DNA from: Amycolatopsis sp. CA-230715
GTDB lineage: Bacteria; Actinomycetota; Actinomycetes; Mycobacteriales; Pseudonocardiaceae
Direction of reading: 5' to 3'
Assembly: GCF_018736145.1 (NCBI RefSeq)
Contig: NZ_CP059997.1
Coordinates: forward strand, 2,975,501-3,039,500
DNA: 64,000 nucleotides
In this document: positions 23,245 through 31,750 of the stretch, one piece after another
How positions within the stretch are numbered: the first letter of the stretch is position 1
Layout of the letters: each line of letters opens with the position of its first letter
Notes under the pieces: generated by a model
The model's input: the letters and a program-made list of their open reading frames with translations, nothing else
The model's database searches: none
What the model was told of the DNA's origin: nothing
Position numbers and translations under genes: made by a program

Positions 23245-25272
23245 TCAGTCGACCTCGGCCATCGCTTCGGCGAACTGCGCCTGGTAGAGGCGCGCGTACG
23301 CGCCTTCCGCCTTCAGCAGCTCCCCGTGCGTGCCCTGCTCGACGATGCTGCCGGACTCCATCACCAGGATCAGGTCCGCGTCGCGGATCGTGGAGAGCCG
23401 GTGCGCGATCACGAAACTCGTCCTGCCGGTGCGCAGCGAGTTCATCGCGTGCTGGATCAGCACCTCGGTCCTGGTGTCGACGGAGCTGGTCGCCTCGTCG
23501 AGGATGAGGATCGCGGGTTCCGCGAGGAACGCCCTCGCGATGGTGATCAGCTGCTTCTCCCCCGCGCTGACGTTGCCGCCCTCGTCGTCGATCACCGTGT
23601 CGTACCCGTCCGGCAGCGTCCGCACGAACCGGTCGACGTGAGTCGCCTTCGCGGCCTCCACGATCTGCTCGTGCGTGGCTTCCGGCGCGCCGTAGGCGAT
23701 GTTCTCCGCGATCGTGCCGCCGAACAGCCACGCGTCCTGCAGCACCATGCCGGTCTTCGACCGCAGGTCCTCGCGCGACATCGTCGACACGTCCACGCCG
23801 TCGAGCAGGATCCGGCCGCCGGTGATCTCGTAGAACCGCATCAACAGGTTCACCAGCGTCGTCTTGCCCGCACCGGTCGGGCCGACGATCGCCACCGTCT
23901 GGCCGGGCTGGACCTTGAGCGAGAGGTGGTCGATCAGCGGCCGGTCCGGCTCGTAGCGGAACGAGACGTCGTCGAACTCGACCTCGCCCCGCACGACCTC
24001 GCGGTGCGGGGTGTTTTCCGGGTCCTCGCTCTGCTCGTCGGCGTCGAGGAGCGCGAAGATCCGCTCCGCCGACGCGACCCCGGACTGCAGCAGGTTCGCC
24101 ATGCTCGCCACCTGGGTGATGGGCATGCTGAACTGGCGCGAGTACTGGATGAACGCCTGCACGTCACCGATCGACAGCGATCCCGACGCCACCCGCAACC
24201 CGCCGACCACGGCGACCAGCACGTAGTTGAGGTTCCCGACGAACATCAGCGTCGGCTGGATGACCCCGGAGATGAACTGGGCGCGGAAGCTCGACTCGAA
24301 CAGCTTTTCGTTGTGCTCGCGGAAGATCTCCGCGGACTCGTGCTGCCTGCCGAACACCTTGACCAGCGCGTGCCCGGTGTACATCTCCTCGATGTGCCCG
24401 TTGAGCTTGCCGGTGGTCGCCCACTGCTGGATGAACTTCGGCTGCGCCCGCTTGCCGATCTTCGCCGACGCGTAGACCGACAGCGGCACGCTCACCAGCG
24501 CGATCACCGCGAGCAGCGGCGAGATGAAGAACATCATCCCGAGCACCCCGACCACGGTCAGCAGCGAGGTGACGATCTGGCTCAGCGTCTGCTGCAGCGA
24601 CTGGGACAGGTTGTCCATGTCGTTGGTGACGCGGCTGAGCACCTCGCCCTGCGGCTGGCCGTCGAAGTACCGCAGCGGCAGCCGCGCGAACTTGTTCTGC
24701 ACCTGCTCGCGCAGGTCGTAGACGGTCTGCTGGACCACGGTCGTGGTGAGCCTGCCCTGCACCAGGGTGAACAGCGACGACGCCGCGTAGAGCCCCAGCG
24801 CGAGCAGCAGCACCCAGCCCACCGCGCCGAAGTCGATGCCCTGCCCCGGCGTCAGGTCCATCGCGGCGAACATGTCCGCCTGCGTGCTCTTGCCGTCCGC
24901 GCGCAATTGCGCGACCACCTCGGCCTGCGTCGACCCCGGGGGGAGCGATCTGCTGATCACCCCGGAGAAGATCAGGTCGGTCGCCATGCCGAGGATCTTC
25001 GGCCCCACCACGGACATGACCACGCTCAGCGCGCCCAGCACCAGCAGCCCGATCACGGCCACCCGCCGCGGCAGCAGCATCCGCAGCAGCCTGCGGCTCG
25101 ATCCTTTGAAGTCGAGCGACTTCTCGGCGGGCATCCCGCCCGCCATCATCCGGCCCGGCCCCGGTTGCGTGGCCTGCCCCGCACCCGGCGACCGCGCGGG
25201 CACGGCGCGCTCGCCGACCCCCGGCGTCGCCACTCCCGCGCCCCCGCGCGAGGTTCCCCCTGGCGTACTCAT
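23245..25272 (-). CDS. ABC exporter half-transporter (catalytic partner), ATPase plus membrane domain
   Basis: Type IV ABC half-transporter of 675 aa. A proline/glycine-rich N-terminal extension of about 55 residues precedes six membrane segments, followed by an ATPase domain with Walker A GPTGAGKTT, the signature VSAGEKQ instead of LSGGQ, and Walker B ILILDEATS with the catalytic Glu intact. Together with the upstream gene (4-bp ATGA overlap) it makes a heterodimer. Its altered signature and the partner's altered Walker B belong to the same composite ATP site, the expected pattern for one degenerate site in such heterodimers. Substrate is probably a drug or lipid. Confidence 0.92.
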   Translation of the reverse strand: MSTPGGTSRGGAGVATPGVGERAVPARSPGAGQATQPGPGRMMAGGMPAEKSLDFKGSSRRLLRMLLPRRVAVIGLLVLGALSVVMSVVGPKILGMATDLIFSGVISRSLPPGSTQAEVVAQLRADGKSTQADMFAAMDLTPGQGIDFGAVGWVLLLALGLYAASSLFTLVQGRLTTTVVQQTVYDLREQVQNKFARLPLRYFDGQPQGEVLSRVTNDMDNLSQSLQQTLSQIVTSLLTVVGVLGMMFFISPLLAVIALVSVPLSVYASAKIGKRAQPKFIQQWATTGKLNGHIEEMYTGHALVKVFGRQHESAEIFREHNEKLFESSFRAQFISGVIQPTLMFVGNLNYVLVAVVGGLRVASGSLSIGDVQAFIQYSRQFSMPITQVASMANLLQSGVASAERIFALLDADEQSEDPENTPHREVVRGEVEFDDVSFRYEPDRPLIDHLSLKVQPGQTVAIVGPTGAGKTTLVNLLMRFYEITGGRILLDGVDVSTMSREDLRSKTGMVLQDAWLFGGTIAENIAYGAPEATHEQIVEAAKATHVDRFVRTLPDGYDTVIDDEGGNVSAGEKQLITIARAFLAEPAILILDEATSSVDTRTEVLIQHAMNSLRTGRTSFVIAHRLSTIRDADLILVMESGSIVEQGTHGELLKAEGAYARLYQAQFAEAMAEVD

Positions 25273-27002
25273 GCCGCCTCCTGTTCAGTGAGCTGCGACA
25301 GCACGATTTCCCGGTAGGTTTCGTTGCTGTCCATCAGTTCTTCGTGGGTTCCGTCGCCGACGACCGCGCCCTCGTCGAGCACGATGATCCGGTCCGCGCG
25401 CCGGATCGTGCTCACGCGCTGCGCGACGATCACGACCGTCGCGTCCGCGGTGCGGCTCGAAAGCGCGGAGCGCAGCGCGGCGTCCGTGGCGTAGTCGAGC
25501 GCGGAGAACGAGTCGTCGAAGAGGTAGATCTTCGGCTTGCGCACCAACGTCCTCGCGATCGCGAGCCGCTGGCGCTGCCCGCCGGACACCGTGGTGCCGC
25601 CCTGCGAGATCGGGCTGTCGAGGCCCTCGGGCATCCGCTCGACGAAATCGGCGGCCTGCGCCACGCGCAGCGCGTCCCACAGCTCCTCGTCGGTCGCGTC
25701 CGGCTTGCCGTAGCGGAGGTTCGTCGCCACCGTCCCGGAGAACAGGTACGGCTTCTGCGGCACGAACCCGATCGCGTCGGACAGGGTCACCGGGTCCAGC
25801 TCGCGCACGTCGACACCGTCGACGAGCACCGAACCGCCGGTCGCGTCGAACAGGCGCGGCACCAGGTTCAGCAGCGTGGTCTTCCCGCTGCCGGTGCTGC
25901 CGATGATCGCGGTGGTCTCGCCTGGCCGCGCCACCAGGTTCACGTACCGCAGCACCGACGCCTCCGCGCCGGGGTAGTGGAATTCCACATCGGACAGTTC
26001 GAGCAGCCCGGTGACCGCATCCGGCCGGACCGGGTTCTTCGGCGGGTGCACGCTCGACTCGGTGTCGAGCACCTCCTGGATCCGTTCCGCGGACACCTCC
26101 GCGCGCGGCACCATGACGAACATGAAGGTCGCCATCATGACCGCCATCAGGATCTGCATCAGGTAGCTGAGGAACGCGGTCAGCGCGCCGACCTGGATGC
26201 CGCCGCTGTCGATGCGCATCCCGCCGAACCACAGCACCGCGACGCTGGACGCGTTCATCACGAACATCACCGTCGGCGGCATCATCGCCATCAGCTTGCC
26301 GACGCCGAGGCCCACGTCGAGCACGTCGCGGTTGACCTTGCCGAACCGCTTGCGCTCGTGGGTGTCCTTGACGAACGCGCGCACCACCCTGATCCCGGTG
26401 ATCTGCTCGCGCAGCACCCCGTTGATCTTGTCGATCCGCTCCTGCAGGAGCCGGAACAGCGGGCGCATCCGCGCGATGATCAGCCCGACCAGCACGGCGA
26501 GCACCGGCACGATGACCAGCAGCAGCGAGGACAGCGTGACGTCCTGGTTGAGCGCCATGATGATGCCGCCGACGCACATGATCGGCGCGGACACCATCAG
26601 CGTGAAGGCCATGACCACCAGCATCTGCACCTGCTGGACGTCGTTCGTGGTGCGCGTGATCAGCGACGGCGTGCCGAACTGGCCGACCTCGCGGGCCGAA
26701 AAGCTTTGCACACGGTCGAAAATGCCCGCGCGGACGTCGCGGCCGAAGGCCATCGCGACGCGCGCGCCGTAGTAGACCGCGCCGATCGACGCGATGATCT
26801 GCACGAGCGTGACGGCGAGCATGATGCCGCCGTAGCTCATGATTTCGCCGATGTCGCCGACGACGACGCCCTTGTCGATGATGTCGGCGTTGAGCGTCGG
26901 CAGGTACAGCGTGGCGAGCGTTTGGATGAGTTGCAGCACCACCAGCGCCGCCACCGGTTTCCGGTAGGGGCGCACGTAGGTGCGCATCAGTCGAATAAGC
27001 AC
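25269..27002 (-). CDS. ABC exporter half-transporter (partner with degenerate Walker B)
   Basis: Half-transporter of 577 aa: six membrane segments (start MLIRLMRTYVRPYRKPVAALVV) and an ATPase domain with Walker A GSTGSGKTT, canonical signature VSGGQRQRLAIA and Walker B IYLFDDSFSALD, where the catalytic Glu is replaced by Asp. The gene is followed directly by the second half-transporter gene with overlapping stop and start. The preceding tetR gene ends 34 bp upstream, so tetR-ABC-ABC looks like one unit. The expected role is drug export controlled by the TetR. Confidence 0.92.
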   Translation of the reverse strand: MLIRLMRTYVRPYRKPVAALVVLQLIQTLATLYLPTLNADIIDKGVVVGDIGEIMSYGGIMLAVTLVQIIASIGAVYYGARVAMAFGRDVRAGIFDRVQSFSAREVGQFGTPSLITRTTNDVQQVQMLVVMAFTLMVSAPIMCVGGIIMALNQDVTLSSLLLVIVPVLAVLVGLIIARMRPLFRLLQERIDKINGVLREQITGIRVVRAFVKDTHERKRFGKVNRDVLDVGLGVGKLMAMMPPTVMFVMNASSVAVLWFGGMRIDSGGIQVGALTAFLSYLMQILMAVMMATFMFVMVPRAEVSAERIQEVLDTESSVHPPKNPVRPDAVTGLLELSDVEFHYPGAEASVLRYVNLVARPGETTAIIGSTGSGKTTLLNLVPRLFDATGGSVLVDGVDVRELDPVTLSDAIGFVPQKPYLFSGTVATNLRYGKPDATDEELWDALRVAQAADFVERMPEGLDSPISQGGTTVSGGQRQRLAIARTLVRKPKIYLFDDSFSALDYATDAALRSALSSRTADATVVIVAQRVSTIRRADRIIVLDEGAVVGDGTHEELMDSNETYREIVLSQLTEQEAA

Positions 27003-27036
27003 ACGGACTCTCTTGTCTTCACGAGTGGTGGGCCGG

Positions 27037-27693
27037 TCACCGGGCGGCGGCCAGCTGCGGGGCCGCGTCCGGCCCCTCGGTCTTGGCGGGCGCGGGCATG
27101 CCCGCGAGGAGCTGATCGAGCACGTGCGCGATCAGCGAGGGGAAGGACCCCTGCCAGGTCTGTTTCGTCCAGTGGGCGATGGCGACCCGCATCGCGCTGG
27201 ACACGGCGCCGGCGAACAGCCGCGGGTAGAGATCGGTCGCGGGATCGGTGCCGCTGCGGCGCGCGATCTCCTCGGTCATGGCCTCTTCGACGGCGACGTG
27301 CGCCTTGAGGTACTCGCCCCAGACGCCGGGGTTCTGCGTGGCCGCCCTGACCCTCGCCAGGTAGGCGACGTCAGGACTGCCCGCGGCGCAGAGCCCCAGC
27401 AGCGCACCCGTCACCGCTTCGACGACGGGCTCGTCCTCCGGCCTGGCACGCAACGCGTCGAGCAGTTGGGCCCGCCGGTCGACGCCGACCGAGCAGACGG
27501 CTTCCTCCTTGCTGGAGAAGTAGTTGTTGAACGTGCGGGGCGAAACCCCGACCTCGGCGGCGATATCCTCGACGCGGACGTTCTCGAGGCCGCGCTCCAC
27601 CACCAACCGCACGGCGGCCCTGCTCAGGGCTTCCCGCGCGGCGTTCTTCTTGTACTCGCGAAAGGACGATTCCTTTCGCTTCCCCTCAGTCAC
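27037..27693 (-). CDS. TetR-family regulator of the ABC exporter
   Basis: Repressor of 218 aa. The HTH occupies about residues 28-55 (VRVEDIAAEVGVSPRTFNNYFSSKEEAV), preceded by a typical basic lead (EGKRKESSFREYKKNAAREAL). The C-terminal ligand domain is variable. GTG 27693 is chosen; an ATG frame extends 36 bases further but through the probable operator. It lies 34 bp in front of the ABC genes on the same strand and faces the arsR gene across 113 bp. The gap holds a TTGCG/CGCAA dyad and a partial second copy, a plausible own operator. Confidence 0.9.
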   Translation of the reverse strand: MTEGKRKESSFREYKKNAAREALSRAAVRLVVERGLENVRVEDIAAEVGVSPRTFNNYFSSKEEAVCSVGVDRRAQLLDALRARPEDEPVVEAVTGALLGLCAAGSPDVAYLARVRAATQNPGVWGEYLKAHVAVEEAMTEEIARRSGTDPATDLYPRLFAGAVSSAMRVAIAHWTKQTWQGSFPSLIAHVLDQLLAGMPAPAKTEGPDAAPQLAAAR

Positions 27694-27714
27694 GTCGCCA
27701 CGGTACCGACAAAC

Positions 27715-27729
27715 TTGCGTGGCGCGCAA
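27715..27729. promoter_or_regulatory. Candidate operator between tetR and arsR
   Basis: TTGCG and CGCAA are inverted around a 5-base spacer. A related stretch (CCGCAAACTTCGCAA) follows at 27743-27757. The site is 22 bp upstream of tetR and could serve either gene; the assignment is weak. Confidence 0.35.
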
Positions 27730-27806
27730 ATTAATACTTCGCCCGCAAACTTCGCAATACGGACACGTTCTTGCAGGGTATATGTCTCAGAAGGTATATT
27801 GCCGGT

Positions 27807-28112
27807 ATGGCAACCACGTTCGAAGTGCTGGCCGAGCCGCGGCGGCGCGAGATCCTCGACATCCTGCGCTCCGGCGAGCGCCCCGTCGGCGATCTCGTCG
27901 AACAGCTGACGCTCACCCAGCCCGCGGTGTCGAAGCACCTGAAAGTGTTGCGCGAAGCGGGGTTCGTCGAAGTACGCCAGGACGCCCAGCGCCGCTGGTA
28001 CCGGCTCCGCACCGAGCCGCTGCGCGAAATCGACGACTGGCTCGCGCCGTACCGCAGGCTGTGGAACGACAGCCTCGACGCGTTGGAACGCCACCTCGAC
28101 ACGATGCCCTGA
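27807..28112 (+). CDS. ArsR-family winged-helix repressor
   Basis: Small repressor of 101 aa. The winged helix is complete: FEVLAEPRRREILDILRSGERPVGDLVEQLTLTQPAVSKHLKVLREAGFVEVRQDAQRRWYRL. No cysteine metal site is visible, so it is of the metal-independent subgroup usually paired with an AHSA1/SRPBCC gene, as here (12 bp spacing). ATG 27807 begins MATTFEVL. Two GGTATAT direct repeats within 40 bp upstream may contribute to its promoter or operator. Confidence 0.93.
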   Translation: MATTFEVLAEPRRREILDILRSGERPVGDLVEQLTLTQPAVSKHLKVLREAGFVEVRQDAQRRWYRLRTEPLREIDDWLAPYRRLWNDSLDALERHLDTMP

Positions 28113-28124
28113 CGGAGGAAACCC

Positions 28125-28598
28125 ATGCACGGCAAGCTGATCCCGGCCGAGGGCGGCAGGACCGCGCTGCGGTTCGAACGAGTTTTGGCCCACCCGAGGG
28201 AAAAGGTCTGGCGCGCGCTCACCGAATCCGAGCACCTTCGCGCGTGGTTCCCCGCCGATCCCGACCTCACCGGGCCCGCGGGCGAGAAGGTCGTCTTCCG
28301 GCTCACCGCGTTCCCCGAGCACGAACCCACCTCGGGCGAGATCGTGGTGTCGGACCCGCCGAGCACGCTCGAATACACCTGGGGCGGCGAAACGCTGCGC
28401 TTCGAACTGACCGAACGCGACGGCGGGTGCCTGCTGGTGTTCACCGACGTTTTCCCGTCGCACGAAGGCGTGGAGGCGAACGAGATGATCGGAGCCTGGC
28501 ACGCCGCCCTCGAAGTGCTCGAAGCGCGGTTGGACGGCCGCGAAATCGGCTGGTCGGTATGGGACCGCGCGGCCGAACTCGCCGCCGAATACGCCTGA
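28125..28598 (+). CDS. SRPBCC/AHSA1-family protein paired with ArsR
   Basis: Protein of 157 aa of the activator-of-Hsp90-ATPase-1-like (AHSA1) SRPBCC group. The family start FERVLAHPREKVWRALTESEHLRAWFPAD and the strands GEIVVSDPPSTLEYTWGG and GGCLLVFTDVFP are clear, with a long C-terminal helix (AWHAALEVLEARLDG). Function in bacteria is not settled; it is usually a ligand-binding protein under control of the adjacent ArsR. It is 12 bp downstream of arsR, so the two are one operon. A hairpin pair follows 23 bp after its stop codon. Confidence 0.92.
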   Translation: MHGKLIPAEGGRTALRFERVLAHPREKVWRALTESEHLRAWFPADPDLTGPAGEKVVFRLTAFPEHEPTSGEIVVSDPPSTLEYTWGGETLRFELTERDGGCLLVFTDVFPSHEGVEANEMIGAWHAALEVLEARLDGREIGWSVWDRAAELAAEYA

Positions 28599-28621
28599 AG
28601 CTTCTTGCCCGGCCGCCGATG

Positions 28622-28672
28622 CCCCGAAGGTGGCTTTCGGGGCGCTCAGGTCCCTGAAGGTCACAGTGATGG
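28622..28672 (+). repeat. Two-hairpin unit after the AHSA1 gene
   Basis: Hairpin 28622-28642 (CCCCGAAGG / CTTTCGGGG) and a degenerate second copy from 28651 are 29 bp apart, the same step as in the other pairs. The unit lies just after the stop of the AHSA1 gene and probably ends its transcript. Confidence 0.7.
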
Positions 28673-28723
28673 CGGGTGCGCGTCGCGGGGTGCCGCGAGA
28701 TCGGTGGCGGGGCTCCGCTTGGT

Positions 28724-29175
28724 CCCCGAAGGCCACCCTCGGGGACACTAGCGCCACTTTCCCGGCCCTCGCAGGCGTCCGGGCACGGCTGCGCACGCCC
28801 CGAAAGCCACCCTCGGGGCGCTAGACGACACAAATCCACCCCTCGCACGCCCAACCACCGCGACGCGCATGCCCCGAAGGTGACCTTCGGGGCGCTAGAG
28901 AGGCTGTCGCAGTTTGATTTCGCCGATCAAGATCAACTTGATGAACCGAAGGACGGGGAGTCGAACACCCGTTGAATCGACGGTGATCATGCTCCGTCAC
29001 CGAATCTAGTTCGGTGGCGCCGCGGGCGAAAAGTCAAAACGCAACAGCCTCTAGATGCCCTGAAGGTCACCTTCGGGGCACCAGGAAGATCCCCGCCGAG
29101 GCAGCAGAAGCCCCCTACCAGAGCGAAGTTCGCGGCACCGGAGTCGCTGAAGGCCACTCCATGACATCTATAGGA
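28724..29175 (-). repeat. Composite hairpin array CE2 (inverted, split by a MITE)
   Basis: Reverse-oriented relative of CE1. Hairpins start at 28724, 28798 and 28872 (steps of 74), then after the 153-bp insert at 29058. Without the insert and its 4-bp duplication the last step is 29 bp. The spacer text is that of CE1 read backward, including the part around 29080-29130 and TGACATCTA near 29161. It ends before a forward fragment at 29235-29282. The two hairpins 28724 and 28798 carry CCCTCGGGG right arms, a one-base change that still pairs by wobble or leaves one mismatch. Confidence 0.8.
28899..29051. mobile_element. 153-bp MITE-like element with terminal inverted repeats
   Basis: It starts GAGGCTGTCGCAGTTTGA and its other end, read inversely, is GAGGCTGTTGCGTTTTGA. 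It is flanked by TAGA on both sides (28895-28898 and 29052-29055), a probable target duplication. No open frame inside can encode a transposase. The interior holds several small stems, such as ACGGG/CCCGT and GACGG/CCGTC. It is probably a non-autonomous derivative of an insertion sequence; the parent family is not assigned. Confidence 0.68.
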
Positions 29176-29234
29176 GCATCTTTCGGGGCACCCGAAAGCC
29201 CACCGCAGGCCCGCGCGGGTGGCAGGAATTTGTC

Positions 29235-29282
29235 GCGAGGGTGGAGTTTGCGGCGTCTGCGCCCCGAAGGCCACCTACGGGG
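29235..29282 (+). repeat. Single hairpin fragment of the composite family
   Basis: A forward fragment carrying the conserved lead GCGAGGGTGGA and the hairpin 29262-29282 (CCCCGAAGG / CCTACGGGG, one mismatch). It is separate from CE2 and in the opposite direction. Confidence 0.6.
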
Positions 29283-29313
29283 ACTCCGGCCTCCGGAGGA
29301 ACGTCGCCGCCGC

Positions 29314-29430
29314 TCAGAGCCCCTGCACGTCGGCGAGTTTCGGGTGCGTGCGGCCGATACGGGCCGCCACCGCGAGCACGCCGGTCAGCAGCGGCACCGG
29401 CGCGGCCACCAGTGAAACCCGACCGCTCAC
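29314..29430 (-). pseudogene. Possible 3' remnant of a membrane protein gene
   Basis: A short minus-strand frame with strongly GC-biased third positions encodes about 38 residues (VSGRVSLVAAPVPLLTGVLAVAARIG, then RTHPKLADVQGL and a stop). This resembles a hydrophobic segment followed by a polar C-terminal tail. The upstream direction leads into the kinase gene, so no full-length gene is present. It could be a decayed gene end or chance; I cannot name the parent family. Confidence 0.28.
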
Positions 29431-29608
29431 CGCCCGGGAAACCAGTAGGTTTTGGTTGCGGCTGAAGAAGAATCCATGCCTCGACGATGGCAGCGGCTCC
29501 GTCTGACCACATCGGACAGTGCTCTGGTCCGGCGCGGCGCCCTCCACCCTGGGTATGACCTCCGCGGGTCCGACGCGCGGGCCCCCGCGCGCGGCTACCG
29601 TGACGCCC

Positions 29609-30775
29609 ATGGACCTGTCCCGGCTGCCGCGCGGCGCGCATCTCGTCGCGTTCGACCTGGCCGCCGCCGTCGTGTGGTTCCTGGTGTACCTCACCTTCAC
29701 CACGTCCGTGTCCGGTGGCGGGCAGCCCGCGTTCGACGGCCCGGTGTGGCTCGGCTGGCTCGCCGCCGCGGCGGTGGCGGCACCGCTCGCGGCGCGGCGG
29801 CTGTGGCCCCTCGTCACGCTCGGTGTGGAGGTCGCCGGTTCGGCCGGGGCGGTCCTGCTCGGCATGACCCGCGAGCCGTTCCTCGGCGTCGGCTTCGTGC
29901 TGTACCTCGTCGCGCTGCGCGAACCGCCGCGGCGATCCGTCGCCGCGCTGGTGTCCGCCGCCGTCGGCATCGCGGGCGCCCTGCTCGCCGGTCACTACCT
30001 CGCGCCGGGCCCGATGTGGGGCGACCTGTCGGACGTCGCGGGGTACACGGCCGCGTCCTGGCTGCCTGCCTGCCTCGGCTGGGTCAGCGGGTTCGCGGTG
30101 CGGGTTCGCCGTCAGGAGCGGGCGCGGACCACGGAACGGGACCACGAACGCGCGCTGGCCGACGAGCGGCTCCGCCTCGCCCGCGAGCTGCACGACGTGG
30201 TGGCGCACAGCATGAGCCTGATCGCGGTCAAGGCGGCGGTGGCCAACCACGTCGCCGCGCAGAACCCCGAAGAGGCCGTCGACGCGTTGCGGATCATCGA
30301 AAGCACCAGCCGCGACGGCCTCGCCGACCTGCGCCGCATGCTCGGCGTGCTGCGCGCCGACGACTCCGCGGAGCTGGCACCGGCCCCGGGCCCGTCCGCG
30401 CTGGCGGCGCTCGCGAAGCGCGCCGAGATCGGCGGCGTCCAGGTCGACCTCGACGTACGCGGCGTGGCGGACCTGCCGGAGGCGATCGGGCTGTCGGTGT
30501 ACCGGATCGTGCAGGAATCGCTGACGAACGTGGTCAAGCACGCCGCGCCCGCGCGGTGCACGGTGCTCGTCGACGGGGACGGCGATACCGTCCGGATCGA
30601 AGTCACCGACGACGGCACGGGCGCGCGAACCCCGGTGGAGGGCGGCGGGCACGGCCTGGTCGGGATGCGCGAGCGGGCGCTCCTGTACGGCGGCGACCTG
30701 ACCGCGGGGCCGCGGCCGGGCGGCGGTTTCCGAGTAGCGGCAACGCTTCCGACCACGAACGGGGAACCCGGATGA
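29609..30775 (+). CDS. Sensor histidine kinase (NarL/DesK-type), membrane
   Basis: Kinase of 388 aa. The first half has about five membrane segments without a large extracellular loop. The HisKA_3 dimerisation helix has the phospho-acceptor in ARELHDVVAHSMSLIAVKA (His near residue 193). The ATPase domain follows with N-box ESLTNVVKHAAP, G1 VTDDGTG and G2 GGHGLVGMRERALLYGG. ATG 29609 is used; a GTG 9 bases upstream is also possible. It overlaps the response-regulator gene by 4 bp and forms a two-component pair with it. A 1-kb repeat-rich gap precedes it. Confidence 0.93.
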   Translation: MDLSRLPRGAHLVAFDLAAAVVWFLVYLTFTTSVSGGGQPAFDGPVWLGWLAAAAVAAPLAARRLWPLVTLGVEVAGSAGAVLLGMTREPFLGVGFVLYLVALREPPRRSVAALVSAAVGIAGALLAGHYLAPGPMWGDLSDVAGYTAASWLPACLGWVSGFAVRVRRQERARTTERDHERALADERLRLARELHDVVAHSMSLIAVKAAVANHVAAQNPEEAVDALRIIESTSRDGLADLRRMLGVLRADDSAELAPAPGPSALAALAKRAEIGGVQVDLDVRGVADLPEAIGLSVYRIVQESLTNVVKHAAPARCTVLVDGDGDTVRIEVTDDGTGARTPVEGGGHGLVGMRERALLYGGDLTAGPRPGGGFRVAATLPTTNGEPG

Positions 30776-31422
30776 GCGAGGACGTGCGCGTGCTGATCGC
30801 CGACGACCAGGCGCTGCTGCGCGCGAGCTTCCGGGTGCTGGTCGACGCCACGCCCGGACTCACGGTCATCGGCGAGGCGGGCGATGGGGCCGAAGCCGTC
30901 GAGGTCACCGAGAAGGAACGCCCCGACGTGGTGCTGATGGACGTGCGGATGCCGGAGATGGACGGGATCGAAGCGACCCGCCGGATCTGCGGCTCCGGCT
31001 CGTCGTCGGCGCGCGTACTCATCCTCACCACTTTCGACCTCGACGAGTACGTCTACGCCGCGCTACGCGCCGGGGCGAGCGGCTTCCTGCTGAAGGACAC
31101 GCCCCCGGCGACGCTGCTGAGCGGCATCTCGCTGGTGGCTCGGGGCGACGCGCTGCTCGCGCCCAGCGTCACCCGGCGGCTGATCTCCGAATTCGCGGCC
31201 AGCGCGACCCCGCGCACCACCCGCGACCTCACCGGAGTGACCGCGCGCGAACGCGAGGTGCTCACCCTCATCGCGCGCGGGCTCTCCAACACCGAGATCA
31301 CCGCGCACCTGCACCTCAGCCAGGCGACCGTGAAAACCCACATCGGGCACCTGCTGGCCAAGCTCGGCGCCAGAGACCGCGCCCAGCTCGTGATCGCCGC
31401 CTACGAAAGCGGCCTTGTTTGA
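30772..31422 (+). CDS. Response regulator, LuxR/NarL family
   Basis: Regulator of 216 aa. The receiver domain shows DDQ (acidic pocket), D in VVLMDVRMPEMDG (phospho-acceptor), T in ILTTFD and K in LLKDTPP. The C-terminal HTH is typical LuxR (GVTAREREVLTLIARGLSNTEITAHLHLSQATVKTHIGHLLAKLGARDRAQLVIAAYE). The ATG overlaps the kinase stop codon (ATGA), so both are co-translated partners. The target genes are not evident; the region after it is non-coding for about 590 bp. Confidence 0.95.
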   Translation: MSEDVRVLIADDQALLRASFRVLVDATPGLTVIGEAGDGAEAVEVTEKERPDVVLMDVRMPEMDGIEATRRICGSGSSSARVLILTTFDLDEYVYAALRAGASGFLLKDTPPATLLSGISLVARGDALLAPSVTRRLISEFAASATPRTTRDLTGVTAREREVLTLIARGLSNTEITAHLHLSQATVKTHIGHLLAKLGARDRAQLVIAAYESGLV

Positions 31423-31424
31423 TA

Positions 31425-31655
31425 TCGGGCTGTGTTTTTATCGGTCGGCAAAATTTGCGCTGCCAGGGCGCGGCTCCCAGCTCGACCCGCCGGTTTGTCG
31501 CGGGGTGCGCCCTGCCATCGCAAATTTAGAGGGCCCCAGGGGCCCTGCGACCGACTGCACGCTCCCGGCGCGCGGGGCGCACCGGATCGCCGGGTGCCTG
31601 GCTGGGTTTTGCATGGCCGCGCCTTCGGCCCGGACCTCGCGGCACTCGGAGGGTA
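31425..31655 (+). repeat. Left arm of a large imperfect inverted repeat
   Basis: This ~230-bp segment matches the reverse complement of 31835-32065 over most of its length. Shared blocks include TTTATCGG, AATTTGCGCTGCC, GCCATCGCAAATT, GGTGCCTGGCTGG and CGGACCTCGC. By eye the identity is about 70-80%. It lies right after the response-regulator stop, and parts of it look like hairpin-forming 3' sequence. No convincing gene was found in it. Confidence 0.6.
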
Positions 31656-31694
31656 GGCGGGCGAGCGGGGGACGTGGGCGGCCGCCAAGTGCAG

Positions 31695-31706
31695 TTAGCG
31701 GGCTAA
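31695..31706. repeat. TTTAGC-type palindrome, copy 1
   Basis: TTAGC-GG-GCTAA, the central 12 bases of the TTTAGC-GG-GCTAAA family, in the non-coding spacer between the two arms of the large inverted repeat. It is followed by the family flank CGTCGTCAGCGGG. Confidence 0.6.
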
Positions 31707-31750
31707 ACGTCGTCAGCGGGCGCGCAGAGTGCCGCAGGGCCCTGGCCTGC

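Noticed and set aside
23194..25317. A plus-strand open frame of over 700 codons antisense to the ABC gene
   Set aside because: Composition (runs of Arg, His, Asp, Gln) is typical of the complementary strand of GC-rich coding DNA; the minus-strand frame has all ABC motifs.
28940..29000. Possible tRNA fragment (GGAGTCGAACACCC resembles a T-arm read inversely)
   Set aside because: The T-stem pairing fails, and no acceptor or anticodon arm can be built; the stretch is inside the MITE-like element.
31432..31656. Small plus-strand frame of 74 codons, with a related 101-codon frame on the minus strand at 31753-32058
   Set aside because: Their similarity follows from the inverted-repeat DNA. There is no ribosome site or family match, and composition is biased toward Arg/Pro/Gly.
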